DNA of 64,000 nt from Undaria pinnatifida (taxonomy: Eukaryota > Sar > Phaeophyceae > Laminariales > Alariaceae). Shown here one piece after another: positions 53,301-62,648 of the stretch; within the stretch, counting starts at the first letter, position 1, and each line of letters starts with the position of its first letter. The DNA lies in the NCBI GenBank assembly GCA_012845835.1, contig JABAKD010000015.1, positions 290,501 to 354,500 of the forward strand. The letters are read 5' to 3'. A model generated the notes under the pieces. The model had not been told where the DNA came from. It searched no databases and worked only from the letters and a program-made list of their open reading frames with translations. Made by a program: the position numbers and the translations under genes.

Positions 53301-53588
53301 GCCCAACCCAACCCAACCCCAACCCCAACCCCAACCGGACAACTACGCAACTCCACCCCACCCCCAACCACACCCAACCCAACCCCCGCTCGGTAGGAAA
53401 AAGCTCTGGTGGAAGGAAGGCGAGCAGCAGCAGCAGCCTGCAAGCATCTCAAGGTTCGAGAAGGCTACTACCCTAGCATACTGCCTGTAGAGGAAGATGA
53501 ACCCCATCTCGCGCTCGGACGTGAGGCGTTCAAGGGTTTGAGATCGGCCGTGCCGATCCGGGCGAGCATGGAAATTTTCCTTCCTTGA
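37052..53588 (+). CDS. plastid-targeted FAD oxidoreductase, carotenoid-desaturase/amine-oxidase superfamily; complete, 13 exons
   Basis: Join: 37052..37306, 40686..40825, 41953..42079, 42648..42733, 43227..43338, 45953..46096, 47604..48014, 48793..48913, 49424..49506, 49929..50009, 50475..50540, 51302..51427, 53397..53588 (TGA). Total 1944 bp, 647 residues; every junction keeps frame with GT-AG borders. Residues 1-24 form a signal peptide; the sequence HVAG-FLPPPW then gives the Phe-led transit start typical of red-lineage secondary plastids. Residues 86-102 are the FAD-binding Rossmann turn (VVVVGGGWAGFGAASHL), followed by LLEA and GGLAAGW. GIHGFWRSYRNIF, the PRLPAPLG segment, LSALGLTKAFLDFD, FYHLNDLQDAY and SHFFPGAF are landmarks of the cyanobacterial/plastid FAD-dependent desaturase-like family. 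The C-terminal FAD motif is GVLMCGDWVDRGG plus SWSQEKALVEG. It probably oxidises a polyene or another hydrophobic plastid substrate; the substrate is not deducible. Exon 7 carries a Gly/Ser-rich insertion of about 70 residues. Confidence 0.92.
37880..37970. repeat. short tandem duplication in intron 1
   Basis: GACGGGCAGAA(C/T)CGGATCGACGACATGG occurs twice. It is open as DGQNRIDDM twice, but I see no splice sites supporting an exon. Confidence 0.5.
38288..38361. repeat. (AGT)n microsatellite
   Basis: About 24 perfect trinucleotide units in intron 1. Confidence 0.95.
38690..39015. repeat. CCGAAAATGG-rich degenerate repeats
   Basis: TTTTCGGAT, ATCCGAAAATGGA and AGACTCGCTC(G/A)TACG(A/T)ATTCT units recur in intron 1. 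A run of TATTAATA words follows at 39270-39365. Confidence 0.6.
39882..39970 (+). pseudogene. decayed copy 1 of oxidoreductase exon 2
   Basis: After a TGTAG acceptor-like end it reads GTTGCGGTTGTAGGTGGCGG, then TTTGGCGCGGCGTCACACTTGG and GCTGGCGTTACGAGCACGTTGC, matching exon 40686-40825. It keeps VAVVGGG before an indel shifts the frame. Confidence 0.9.
40252..40335 (+). pseudogene. decayed copy 2 of oxidoreductase exon 2
   Basis: GTGGTGGTCGTAGGTGGAGG keeps VVVVGGGWA in frame, after which the match weakens. Its 3' flank (GCCGATTTGACCTTTTAGA..GGCAAAA) also matches the flank of copy 1 (GCCGATATGACCTTTTAGA..TGCAAAA), so intron was duplicated too. At 40441-40449 this flank has TATTAATAG inserted relative to copy 1. 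Confidence 0.9.
40855..40965 (+). repeat. (GTT)n plus GTGGTCA-CAGACAG dispersed repeat
   Basis: A GTT run followed 50-70 bp later by GTGGTCACCAGACAGGCTCC. Related copies: 47452-47545 (GTGGTCAGGACAGACTCC) and 62175-62345 (GTGGTCACAGGACACG). Confidence 0.6.
41138..41270. repeat. GGT/GGGG-rich simple sequence
   Basis: (GGT)n and poly(G) blocks in intron 2. The open frame across it is a repeat artefact. Confidence 0.85.
42290..42545 (+). repeat. three-copy tandem repeat in intron 3
   Basis: TTGTCTCTTTTCTCGATGGGTATGCTG, TTGTCTCTTGGACGTTTATGCTG and CTCTTTGCTCGACGGTTATGCTG, each followed by a TGTGCC-TGCTG block. Confidence 0.7.
43855..43962. repeat. 11-bp minisatellite (GCGAGTATGTT)
   Basis: Nine or so near-perfect units in intron 5. 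Confidence 0.9.
44041..44350. repeat. 8-bp minisatellite (GTTAGCTT)n
   Basis: More than 35 units with rare C or G variants, about 310 bp, in intron 5. Confidence 0.95.
45087..45246 (+). mobile_element. SINE-like family C copy with poly(C) tail
   Basis: Contains AGAGCGTAATGAG, GAGGTGTCTCTAGTT, GGTGCTCCGTCGCAAAA, GGTCAAATGAATAAGGCAAG and CAACAAATGAGTAC followed by about 16 C. It may have a diverged target duplication (GTCCTTAACA before, GTCCTCAACG after). Confidence 0.75.
45262..45840 (+). pseudogene. decayed copies of oxidoreductase exon 6 with an intronic sub-repeat
   Basis: GCCGTAGCTCTTCAGAAGCGCTGGGATGCCGCA (about 45291) and GCCGTAACTCTTAAGAAGCGCTGGGGTACCGCA (about 45788) both align with the start of exon 6, GACGTAGCTGTTCAGGAGTGCGGGTGTGTCGCA. 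Between them a GTCACGTTAAGATAACA...GCGTTTGTCCGTCGTCCCC block repeats several times (45479-45690), with TCGCAGCGATGTCGA units. None keeps the exon 6 frame. Confidence 0.8.
46097..47390. other. intron 6, mostly anonymous
   Basis: A TAATAGTAGTATGG array lies at 46755-46815 and a GAATAGTAT 9-bp array at 47010-47100. No further exon was found. Confidence 0.5.
47393..47452 (+). pseudogene. decayed copy of oxidoreductase exon 7 start
   Basis: GACGTTGCTCTACCGTTGTCTAGGGCGACTTGGAGGC aligns with GACGTTGCTCTGCTGCTGCTCAGGGCGACTTCGACGT at 47581, including the acceptor. The similarity ends within the exon. Confidence 0.8.
48207..48475 (+). pseudogene. two decayed copies of oxidoreductase exon 8
   Basis: TTTCCAGCGCTATCGAGCTTGAGGGGTGTGGGCGTCGG (48209) and TTTCCTGCTCTATCGAACTTGAGAGGAGTGGAAGTCGG (48426) align with TTTCAAGCACTCTCTAACCTGAGGGGAGTGGACGTGG of exon 8 (48799). 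The flanks GTGCCC..GATTTCC and CGGCGTA also repeat, so the unit carries intron. Only copy 2 keeps upstream GCCTTGTG-type lead-in, and its AAAGG lacks the AG-exon border. Confidence 0.9.
48593..48742 (+). mobile_element. SINE-like family C, intact copy with target duplication and poly(C) tail
   Basis: 150 bp from TATGTAACCTCTGGAAAAAGC to AACAAATGAGTG plus about 14 C and a T. It is flanked by TCGGCGTA on both sides (48585-48592 and 48743-48750). The unoccupied site is visible in the neighbouring duplicated unit (CACGGCGTACTATAG near 48370), which has no insert. No open frame and no clear A/B-box promoter. It is mobilised non-autonomously, presumably by reverse transcription. Confidence 0.85.
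49077..49165 (+). pseudogene. possible decayed copies of oxidoreductase exon 9 start
   Basis: TAGGTCCGCGCTCAAGCGG and TAGGTTCGGCGCCCTCAAGCAA weakly resemble CAGGTCTGGAGCAAGCGG at the exon 9 acceptor. Short and diverged, so uncertain. Confidence 0.4.
49625..49760 (+). pseudogene. decayed copies around oxidoreductase exon 10
   Basis: GTGAATATGCATCGCGCGAGTAGCTG (49718) aligns with GTGGACATGTATCATGCGAGCAGCTTG of exon 10. An approximately 215-bp flank (GAACAG...AACC(C/A)AGCAA..., then ATCGACA and GCGCGC) is duplicated at about 49562 and 49782. Confidence 0.75.
51428..52110. other. intron 12, first part
   Basis: ACACCGG-(T/G)AGT and TTTTTTTCGTTAGTAG / TTTTTTTTTGTTAACACCG phrases repeat at 51840-51950. 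No exon. Confidence 0.5.
52113..52200 (+). pseudogene. decayed copy 1 of oxidoreductase exon 12
   Basis: GCGATCCCAGAGGTTGTTATTG, GGTTGGGTGGACCGAGGAGAGC and CATCGATCGTGGTCCT match exon 12 (51355-51425). The donor GTAAGC is replaced by AGTGCAG. Confidence 0.92.
52487..52590 (+). pseudogene. decayed copy 2 of oxidoreductase exon 12
   Basis: ACACAGCCATGTGCAACTATCC, GTGTTGATGTTGCCGAGATTGG and GGCATCGATCGTGGTCCTATAG match exon 12. A GTGAGA follows, so a donor-like site survives. Confidence 0.92.
52985..53390. repeat. CCCCACCCCAAC-type C-rich array
   Basis: 400 bp of CCCCA/CCCAA low complexity form the end of intron 12. The array may act as the pyrimidine-rich tract before the CGGTAG acceptor of exon 13. 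The Pro/Thr/Asn-rich frame here is not a gene. Confidence 0.9.
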
Positions 53589-53667
53589 CGGGCACTGAAT
53601 TCACACTTTTTTCTAAACTACATATATAATGCTGCATGTTCCCCGGTGTAGGTGTTGGTATACTGCT

Positions 53668-53760
53668 TATGAACTGCTTTATGAACTGCTTTATGAACTG
53701 CCTTATGAACTGCCTCATGAACTGCCTCATGAACTGCATCAAGAAGTACGTTATGAACTG
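53668..53760. repeat. 12-bp minisatellite (ATGAACTGCCTT)
   Basis: Seven or so units just 3' of the oxidoreductase gene. Confidence 0.9.
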
Positions 53761-53761
53761 C

Positions 53762-54380
53762 CTACGGTGGAGGTTACGTAAGGGGATTGAAGGAGGCTGT
53801 GCCGACCTCACCAACGTTATAACATTGCAATTGTTCCACGCTGGACATAAATGTAAGGTCCGTTTGGGTTTGATGATGACATCCCAACGGACCTTAAATT
53901 TCGGTGCAGAGCGGTACAAGACTACAATGCAGCGTCAAAAACATGCGCTGGCGCGCTGTTCTCCGGTATACGACAAAATTATTTAGGTTGGACATTTTAG
54001 CGGTCGGACATGAGGCGCTCAGGGAATTGAGGGAGGCTCTGTCGACCCGGGCGAGCATCAGGGCTTCCCTTCCTTGACCTTGACGTTCATTGAACTCGCC
54101 ACAAATCTTATACAGCCACGCCGTATAGCCCGGAAGAAAGCACACGCCCCTTATATAGCACCCGCCCCACACGAGCACACCCGGCGATTCCTCCATAAAA
54201 TAGTCATCTCTTTTTCAGGCTAAGCCCTCCAAAAGGAATTATACCTTTTGGGGGATAAGCCCTTTAAAGGCATTATTCCGGTTGGACGTACAGCGCTCGG
54301 ACGTGTGGCGTTCAGGGGATTGAGGAGATACCTACCGATCGAGGCGGGCATGAAGCTTTTCCTGGCTCGACCTTGACGGT
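53762..54380 (+). pseudogene. three decayed copies of the oxidoreductase terminal exon
   Basis: Copies at about 53765-53812, 54001-54080 and 54292-54378 align with 53513-53592. The second reads GGTCGGACATGAGGCGCTCAGGG, GACCCGGGCGAGCATCAGG, TTCCCTTCCTTGACC. The third reads GCTCGGACGTGTGGCGTTCAGGG, GAGGCGGGCATGAAGC. Spacing is about 235-290 bp. Each lost the reading frame. Confidence 0.9.
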
Positions 54381-54491
54381 CACGGCATTGATTCACGGCG
54401 CATGCTGTAAAACAGCCGTCACGACCGATTCGAGTAGTCGATACTCAGTTTCGCAAAGATTAAATATACAAGCAAATGCCCGTGATATATC

Positions 54492-54678
54492 GCGGTACAG
54501 AATGCCGTGTTCACAGCAGTGAGTGGTTGCCAAGCAACCCTGCGCCAAGCCGTAATTTGGCGATTGGCCGGGCTGTGTGGAATGCGGTACAGAATGCCAT
54601 GTTCACAGCAGTGAGTGGTTGCCAAGCAACCCGGCGCCAAGCCGTAATTTGGCGATTGGCCGAGCTGTGTGGAATGCC
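54492..54678 (+). repeat. two-copy tandem repeat, unit about 93 bp
   Basis: GGTACAGAATGCCGTGTTCACAGCAG...GCGATTGGCCGGGCTGTGTGGAATGC is followed by a second copy with only a few differences. No gene recognised. Confidence 0.9.
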
Positions 54679-54679
54679 T

Positions 54680-55195
54680 GCGTCATGTACGCGAGTATCG
54701 TATAACATGCATGATCACCCAGACCCATCCCCTCGGACGATGTGTGAGTCAAAGATTATTTGGTCGACAACGCTACTGAGAGAGCGCAAACAAACGCCGA
54801 GCGAAGCGTGTATGGGAAGACCGCGACGAGACGCGTGCTGCGATATGATAGGTGTAGTTCTTTTTTTCCTTTTTTTTCCTGAATGACGGGCCTCCTTTCT
54901 TGTTTTGCAACATACTTCGCAGTATGATTTTTGGTGTGATGATATGCCTATTAACCCAAAATCGTGGGAACGCACAACTTTCTCGTTTTCGCAACATTTG
55001 TGTTTCGGTAGTATGATATGCCTATTAACCAAATATAATCGTCGGAGCGAATAACTTTTTCGTTTTTGCAACGTATGTTTTTTGGTATGGTATGCAGGCC
55101 TGGTACGGTAGAGTAGAGTAGGGTAGAGTAGAGTAGCGTAGAGCATGGCACATGGATTCTTCATCGGAGTGCACTTTCATTTTTATCCAAATCAG
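54680..55195. other. anonymous, with short duplications
   Basis: GATATGCCTATTAACC occurs twice (about 54941 and 55015) with TTTTCG/TTGCAAC flanks about 75 bp apart. A GTAGAGTAGA array lies at 55107-55142. Confidence 0.5.
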
Positions 55196-55204
55196 CGTGT
55201 TGCG

Positions 55205-55512
55205 TGTGAGGTACTATAATAAGGGTACTATTAGGGTAATCTTATAAGCGTACGATTAGGATACTATTTTTAATATAAGGGTACTATAATAAGGATACTA
55301 TAATAAGGGTACTATAATAAGGGTACTATTAGGGTAGTATTAGGGTACTATAATAAGGGTACTATTAGGGTTAGGGTGCTAGTAGGGTGCTATTAGGATA
55401 CTAGTAGGGCACTATTAGGGTTACTATAATAAGGGTAGTGTTCGGGTGGTACAATAAGGGTTAGGGTACCCCAATAAGGGTACTATAATGAGGGTTAGGG
55501 TGCTCTCATAAG
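55205..55512. repeat. AGGGTACTATAATA minisatellite
   Basis: Irregular units of AAGGGTACTATAAT and AGGGTACTATT, with TTAGGG-like variants. Confidence 0.9.
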
Positions 55513-56550
55513 GGTGCAGGGCTCCTCAAGTTAAGAGCCTCACTATGAAGGTCTCCCATGGCATGTGCCACCCTCAATTGTGGGTGAGCCCCCCGTGCTT
55601 TCGAGGAAATCGGCCTTGAATCCCATCCGTCATCATCCCAGAGGGCGGGGTGGGCGCGCTAACTTGCGTGTTATATCCCGAATGTGCTACACGCTGAGCC
55701 AGGATGTAATATGCCTGTGCGTGGGGACAGACCGAGCTGGCCAAAATTAAGGTATAGTTGGGGGGATACTTGTCACAGCTTCGTAGTCACTTTTAGCGCC
55801 TGTTACTTCATTCAGCAGCTCAGAACCTCTCGCGCGAGTATCTATACGTAATGATGTACCCTATTCATTATCAAGTCGTAACAAAATGTGTTTTTTTGTG
55901 TTTCGCGACGGGCACCGCTGGTCTTGTCGTGGTCATGTGGTGGTCATGTGGTGATCATGTTGTGGTCATGTATGGATTTGAGCGAGGTGCAGGGCCGTTA
56001 GAGATTACCTGGTGGTGTATTATAGCTCAACACCTGGTACCTGGTGTTGAACAGTGAAATGGGGTTGATACCCCCCATACTGTAGCTAGGGCCGACGACG
56101 CCGACGGCCCATTGTGCAGGTAGGTATCGAGCTGTCGGAAAGCCCCGGCAACCAACCATTGCATTGGCGTGTTTCGGTAAGGGTAAGGGTAAGGTATATC
56201 TTCTGTGGGTTACCCGGGCATCAACCCTGATTTCTGTCATACTCGGGAGGTACTCGGGTACCCCCGATCCGGAGTAATGGATGCCCATGTACCAGATACC
56301 GTCCTTGGGACAGTTTTGGTTTGGAATACCGATTCCCGAGATGGGAATGCCTTCCCGGACTGGTGATTGGTCGGGCTGGGCAGTGCCTGTACCATACACG
56401 CGAGTGCGTGCTGCAGCAGGTTGCTTCAGGGTTCACTACAATGATGTGTGGGGACTGACCGCGCCAGTGACCACGCCGAGGAGGGATTGTGTAGGCAGAG
56501 GTCTAGCTCCGTCAACCACGAACTTTTTTTTTTTAATACAACTCATAAAA
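55513..56550. other. anonymous stretch
   Basis: Contains a GTGGTCATGT repeat (55925-55975) and a CACCTGGTACCTGGTG cluster (56024-56039). No convincing exon. Confidence 0.4.
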
Positions 56551-56552
56551 AC

Positions 56553-56720
56553 ACACTTCAGCTGTGAGATCGAGGATTTTGTCGAAATTTATCCCTTCAA
56601 GCTTTGTGATACTGCACTTCGATCGCGCTTGCTACGGGGTGTGTCCTCATCAAGGATATAGGTCGGTGACTCCCCTTAGTGCTACTCAAGCTAACACCAA
56701 GGTCAACAGAACGATTTTAC
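56553..56720 (+). repeat. dispersed repeat A copy, 5' part
   Basis: ACACACTTCAGCTGTGAGATCG, TTTTGTCGAAATTTATC and GGATATAGGTCGGTGACTCC follow the repeat A order. Confidence 0.85.
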
Positions 56721-56965
56721 AACATGACGGTTTAGATAATCGGTTCCCGACATCGGAATGCCTCCCTGGGCTTGCGGCCACTCCGCGCATGGTACTGGTT
56801 CGGTCAAGCCCCACACATCGGCGTATTACCAGGGATTGTGGCGGGTCAGGAGGTTTTCATAATCCCGCTGGTCGAGTCGAATCGAGTCAGGTCAAGAGGT
56901 GCTCGCAATCTCGCGGGTCGTACCGGGTGGGGTCGGGTCAGGTAAGGTCAGGAGGTTTTCAACTC

Positions 56966-57042
56966 TGACGACCCGACCCGACCCGACCCGACCCGACCCG
57001 ACCCGACCCGACCCGACCCGACCCGACCCGACCCGACCCGAG
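56966..57042. repeat. (CGACC)n pentanucleotide array
   Basis: About 15 units. GGTCGGGTCAGG-like phrases precede it from 56870 as diverged complements, so the region could fold back on itself. Confidence 0.95.
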
Positions 57043-58925
57043 CCACGAGCAGTAACCCGACCCGGGCAAGCCCTGCGTATTATATCGTAGCGCAGCCTGC
57101 TCCAACAACATATGCCCAGGTTCAGGAAATCGGTATCCCCCACACGCAGAAAACACATTGAGCATATTGAGCAATTTTTCGACATACAGCGCCAACCTCA
57201 CAGTTACTTCTTGAACGTGCTGCTGCTGCTACTACTATTGCTACTGCCTTTTATTGAAAGTTAACCAATACGTTGGATTTTTCGGTATAATGTTATGTTA
57301 CATTCGTGGCGTATAGACGACAACACACCGGACCCCCAGCGGAAGGCGTCTCCACATACGCAACGGAGGAAAGGAGGTTCTCACCTTATCCGTACTTTTT
57401 CTACCCCCCAATTCCCAAAAGTTTCCTTAAAAGGATAAACGTCCCAAAATACATGCCTGCCGCCTCCACCTTTCTTCTACCCCCGGAAAAAAACTTTCAC
57501 ACCCCTAGCGATCACTGTCGCTACTGTCTCCACCTGTTCTACCGCGCGGCACACTCCAAATATTACCTGCAGCAGAAGCACAACACAGAACGAACTATCA
57601 ATAAATGCATGCAAAAAAAAACTTCCTTCCACTCTCCAGCGCTCAAGATGCCGTCCTTGCAGAGCTCTGCTCTTGTTGGCACCCGGCAAGTGGACTGACT
57701 GGCATCTTCTCCTATACTGTTTATCCAGGCCAATGCCCTTTTGGCAGGGCAGTAGCACAGCCTGGCCGGCAGCACTTGCTATAACTTTCGCCAGGGTAGC
57801 AGTAGTACCACGGAGGCTCCGATATCTGGAGAACGTGCAACCACGTTGGCTGGCGTGCTGCCTCTCTTAGCCAGGACAACAGAATGCAGGTCCATTTGGC
57901 TGGAAAACCGGAAAACGCGCAAACTCGTTGGGTTACCGCCGTGCTTGCGACTCCTGTGACGGTACCATAAACCCCTAGAATCACCCCGACTGTGCGCACT
58001 AACCGATACTCGGAGTGTTCGACATGATCGGATTTACAAAAAATAAAAAGCTACCACCGTACAGACTGGGGCACGCTAAAAAGCGGTTACCCACACGTTC
58101 ATGCTACAGTTCGTGTAAAAGCCCGCACGCCTACAAGACGTACTCCAAAACTATGAGTGCCACGAAAAGCAACGAAGGCCGACCGCAACTAGCCACGGCA
58201 ACATCAAAGTCGACTGTAACTTCTGGTTGCAACCAAGTCAGAAAAACGCAATCCATTGGAGGAGCTAAATCCACGTACGGCGTACATTTGCCAAAACCTA
58301 AAAATGCGCACGTGTGTCACGTTTTCACGTATTAGTATCTCACATCAAGCAAACGAGGACGTACAACAATTTAACAAACCATCCGGCTGGCATTTGTCAT
58401 GCGGCAACCTGGATACTCAATCAACCACACAGATGCAAACTAATCAACCCACTACAAGACAAAAAACGCTGCAAAAATGCAAATACAATCATACCGCACC
58501 AAAAAAACAAACACACTGCAATGCAAACACAATCAAAATCCACACAAATTAAAAGCATTTGGGACGGCACCCACTGCTGGTCTGGGTGCCGTGAGCCAAG
58601 CCAAGTTTTGATCACGCTCACTTCCCCCAGGTACACACCTCCAACAACAAACTTCCGATAGGAATAGTCCTGAGCACGGCAAACCTAACACCCCAAGAAC
58701 TGCATTCACTGTTGCTAGGATAAACTACGTTGTGCTTTTCCTAAAAGGCGCGTTGCCTCCAGCCCGCTGCTCTTTTCGTTACAAGAAGGTGGCAACACTT
58801 TTTACCGATCCGCGGTGTACACCACCCACGTCAACATCCATGCCCACGCCGACATTCATGCCCACGGCAGCCCCTTGCAGACCCGACGCAGGAAGACTCA
58901 CACCCGCCATAGATGCTGCCATAGT
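57043..58925. other. anonymous 1.9-kb stretch
   Basis: Open frames such as 57306-57698 (+) have no family signature and no reliable splice pairs. No simple repeats of note. Confidence 0.4.
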
Positions 58926-58930
58926 CGAGC

Positions 58931-58951
58931 CTAACCCTAACCCTAACCCTG
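58931..58951 (-). repeat. interstitial telomere-like (TTAGGG)n
   Basis: CCCTAA units (three) lie immediately 3' of the stop codon of the candidate minus-strand gene. Confidence 0.85.
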
Positions 58952-61900
58952 CAGTGCGCCCGACCGTGGCGCGGTTCGTCGATGCTCGACAGGCGTAGCA
59001 GCATCCCCAATCACATTCCCACCGCAAACCCCGGTGCTAGCGCCAGAGCTACTAATGGCGCCGAAAGACTGTGGTGCCAGTAACATGGTCGTAGATGCCG
59101 CGGGGGAGACCAGGGGGGGGGGGCGGAAGTCGGCTGTCCCCCCCTCTCGCCACTTGTTCCACTGTGCTGTGTAGGTCTGCGCGTTGCCACGGGAAAATAT
59201 GAGACGCAACAAAGAAGATGAGAGCGAGGGGCGGGTCAGACATTGTGATGCTTTGGCAAACGCATGCTACGGTACGGGTTGTACCTACTTCTCTGAGTCT
59301 CTAAAAGAATGAGCTCTATACCCCACCCAAAACCTGACTTTCACAAAAAAATCGTTCTCTTAACTCGGGTAACAACCCAATTGCCTACCTTACAATGGAA
59401 AATACGAACAAAAACGGTATTCAAACGATGTTTTCGATTAATAGTTTGTCAGTCTCATTGATTGATTGATTGAGGAGCCACGTCATCAGGAAAAGTTTTG
59501 GACCAAAATAGGTACTGCTGTACTTGTATCGTGCATAGCACGCGTTTCGGCCGCTCAGGATGGGCGCGTTCTGCTTGGGTAAGGGGCCGTTAGAAGGCGG
59601 CACCACTTAAGCGAACAAAACAATAATTCGTGCCACTGGACTTTTGGCGCTATTTTGAAACCTGGAGTTGACCCTGTTGGGACACAGAGACAGCCAAGCC
59701 ACAAGATATGTCACAAAGTTTTGTGTTGTCAATCGCCCACACGTCGGGCAGATCATCCATCCCCATTAGACCATCTACCTGGTAGATATTTCAGGGGAGA
59801 TCTGTCTATTATAATGGTCTATTAACAGTAGCTAGTATTGCCGGGTGGGAGGCGTACGATCTGCATGATCTATGATCTATGTAGCACATTGTCATGCTTC
59901 CAGGGTTGGATCTGTACTCTACCTATACAAATCCTGCACAGCATCTGATATATAATGTAAACTATATGATATGTATGATACATCTATAAGATCTATACGA
60001 TTTATATAATCAATATGATCTATGTGATCTATATCATCTACTGTAGATCGTGATCTGTGCAATCGTAACAATTTCATCATCCACCGACTAAGCAGTGACC
60101 GATGCTGATATCGTTAGAAGGGCTGCAATCGTCAACAGGGCTGCATCGTTAAAAGGGCTGTAATCGTTACGGCGGGACTCCACGCTAGCTATTTAGCAAC
60201 GCGCGATTGAAGCATCAGACGTGGCTTACAACGGTGACCTCCGACGAAACCATCAATCTCACAGCCGAGGTGTCTTTACATTTAGCCAAAGTTATAAAAC
60301 TCGTCTGCGCTGGTTGGTGTTTTTTGCCGGGCTACTTGTTCGGTGGCGTTTTTTTTTTAGTTGTCACGCGTGTACCCCTTTTCTTTTATTTTTCGTTTTC
60401 AACCTGCGACACCCCCGGGATCTCAAGCAAGCCACTTCCCGAAGGAGAACCTTGTAATACTATATACGATACCATAATACCATAACACCATGTATAACAC
60501 AACCGAGGGAGCTCTCACCTCCATGTACGCGTCCAGACATTTTCGCATGGATGCAGGATCCGGCATTTGCGGCGTTCTCTCCAGTGGAGTAACCACCACA
60601 CCGGCACCACCACTCCCTGGCAAGCATCGCTTTCCATCCACCTCACCACCGCCTTTGTCGCGGACGTCCGCCATTTCTTGGTCTTCGCCAGACTCGCCAC
60701 CACTATGAGGAGTCACTTCCATTTCGCGGATGACATTATCGCGGATGACACTGCTAGTACCCTTCGCCGACGGTGTATGTCGTGTAGGGGACGAAGCCGC
60801 GGGACAGAGGGTGTCGCCTTCAACCAGCGCTGGTGTCGAGCCACCGCCACCGCCACCGCCAGCACCGCACCTGCTTCGTTTTCGAACGGGAGGCCTTGTG
60901 CGTGCATTTGAGGATGAGATGTCGATCGCAGGCGTAACCTGCGAGGGAGAAAAGGATAGTTTGTCGTTAGACACATCAGTTGCGGCCGCCGCGAACGCGG
61001 GAACAAACAAATGGTGGACTCCTGTTGCAGAGACAAATAGGCTTGACGCTGGCTGGGAGGGTTAACCATTGCACAAAGCCACGAATACGTGGTTTTCCAG
61101 CGTCGTGGCCGGCGTCACCTGCGATAGAAGATGGTACGTGTGTCCACAGACACAGTGTCAGACAAAACGGGGGTTCCTGTAAAACATAAATAGGCATGTC
61201 TGCGTCGGGGATCTACGTCTAACTAAAAGGATAGAGAAATGTGGAGCCCACGCCCAGTAGTCGTGAGAAAAGCGTGGCGTGTAGACCAGCAAACCCACGC
61301 CAAACGCAAAAACACCCACGGCGAAGACCCCCCCACAACATCCCCCCCCCCCGAGAAACCAAAATTGCGGCAAGCTGTAGTATCGTGAACAGACAGTGGT
61401 TGGTCAACCAAGCCAGAAGTTCGTGCTTTTACGTCGTCGTCGTCGTCGTCGTCGTCGCTGGCGTTACCTGTGCGGGAGAAAACGGGGCCCTCTTCCATCC
61501 TTCTCCTCCTCCGGCATGCCAAGCATCGTAGCGAGGGCTGGTTCTGCTCCTCTTCCTCGACCTACCACCGCCAGTGGCTTCGCAGGATCCAGGCTCCGGA
61601 AACGCGCGCATCACCTGGTGAGAGAGTTCATTGCATGGGATGTGATAAAAACGCTGCACGGTACTGAAGTGTTGATCTCTCGGCCGTAAGGACCCGCGGC
61701 ACATGCACCTTGCTGCAGCAATCTTGCACACGCGCCCCACCTTATTCTCAACGGAAATATAAGGACCGTTGGGTATTCATGAGAGTAGTAAAACGGTCCC
61801 TACATTTCCGCCCAGAGTGTATTTTTTTACCATCATACTTCGACGGTCTCTACGCTCCCGCCCACATGGTGGTTTTTCCCACACCGCACGGCAAGGAAGG

Positions 61901-62176
61901 ACAAGGTACGCAATGGCCATCACAGGATATGGGTATTATGACAGGACATGGTATCCCGTGCTACGACAAAATATGGGTATGGCAGGACATGGTATGCCTG
62001 GCTATGGCAGCATGGGAGAGGACACGGTATGCCTAACAATGACGGAGTATGGCATGACACGGAATGAGTATATGCATGGAGCGAGACGGCAGGAGACGGC
62101 ACCACATGCTGGGAAGCGCAGTTAGGGCGCCTAACACAAAAAACTTACAAATCGAACGCAGTGTCTACTGGACTGC

Positions 62177-62207
<31 letters not shown>

Positions 62208-62227
62208 GGTGTTGTTGTTAGTGTTGT

Positions 62228-62261
<34 letters not shown>

Positions 62262-62645
62262 GTTGTTATTGACAATGTTATTATCACAATAGCTCACCGC
62301 CACAACCTAGGCGGTGGTCACAGGACACGCACCGATCACTCAGGAGCGGAAGAACACCTTACGTTAAACTAAAACAATCGAAAACGACACACATGACCAC
62401 GGGTTAGGCATCACACCGCAACCACAAAAACCTCCCACCTTGCGTGGGTCCACGGGACTATCCTGATCAGACTCAGCTTCCCAAGCCGTGCCAGTAGCAG
62501 CGGTAGAGCCAAAGCGACAACGGCCAGCATCACCACCATCAGCAGCACCACCAGCACCACTATTAACCGCGACATCGGTAGCGGGCAGCGCAGGTTTACA
62601 TGTGGGGGTAGCAGCGGGAGACACCCACCGCATTGGCGTCGGCAT
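58943..62645 (-). CDS. candidate four-exon low-complexity gene, function unknown
   Basis: Proposed minus-strand join: 62645..62439, 61614..61468, 60938..60519, 59176..58943 (TAG), 335 residues, starting at ATG 62645-62643. Lengths (207, 147, 420, 234) are all multiples of three and junctions are phase 0. Acceptors CTCTCACCAG, CTCCCTCGCAG and CAACGCGCAG; donors GTGGGA, GTAACG and GTGAGA. The peptide is Ala/Gly/Ser/Pro-rich with basic patches (GGRSRKRSRTSP, RPPVRKRSRCGAG) and a TYTAQWNKWREGGT segment; it may be nuclear. A second, decayed version of the 60938 acceptor lies at about 61106. The 61468 donor region is itself a look-alike of that acceptor, so the splice choice there is unsure. No domain recognised; phase agreement is the main support. 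Confidence 0.4.
59177..59746. other. anonymous stretch, part of the candidate last intron
   Basis: Includes ATTGATTGATTGA near 59458. No other feature. Confidence 0.4.
59747..59925 (+). repeat. dispersed repeat D, copy 2
   Basis: Direct match to 900-1080: CAGATCATCCATCCCCATT, CTACCTGGTAGATATTTCAGG, GATCTGCATGATCTATGATC. GATCTAT-rich sequence follows to 60050, and the rest to 60518 is anonymous apart from a diverged repeat A phrase (TCTCACAGCCGAGGTGT) near 60257. Confidence 0.85.
61431..61460. repeat. (GTC)n microsatellite
   Basis: Ten trinucleotide units directly beside the putative 61468 donor. Confidence 0.9.
61915..62060. repeat. degenerate repeat (ATGGGTATGGCAGGACATGGTAT)
   Basis: ACAGGACATGGTATCCCGTGCTA, GGCAGGACATGGTATGCCTGGCTA and GAGGACACGGTATGCCT units lie in tandem. 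Confidence 0.75.
62174..62345. repeat. (GTT)n microsatellite with GTGGTCACAGGACACG flank
   Basis: About 100 bp of GTT units, then the conserved flank seen at 40855-40965 and 47452-47545. Confidence 0.85.
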
Positions 62646-62648
62646 GGA

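Noticed and set aside
52977-53396. 139-codon Pro/Thr/Asn-rich open frame
   Set aside because: It is C-rich low-complexity intron sequence directly before the acceptor of oxidoreductase exon 13.
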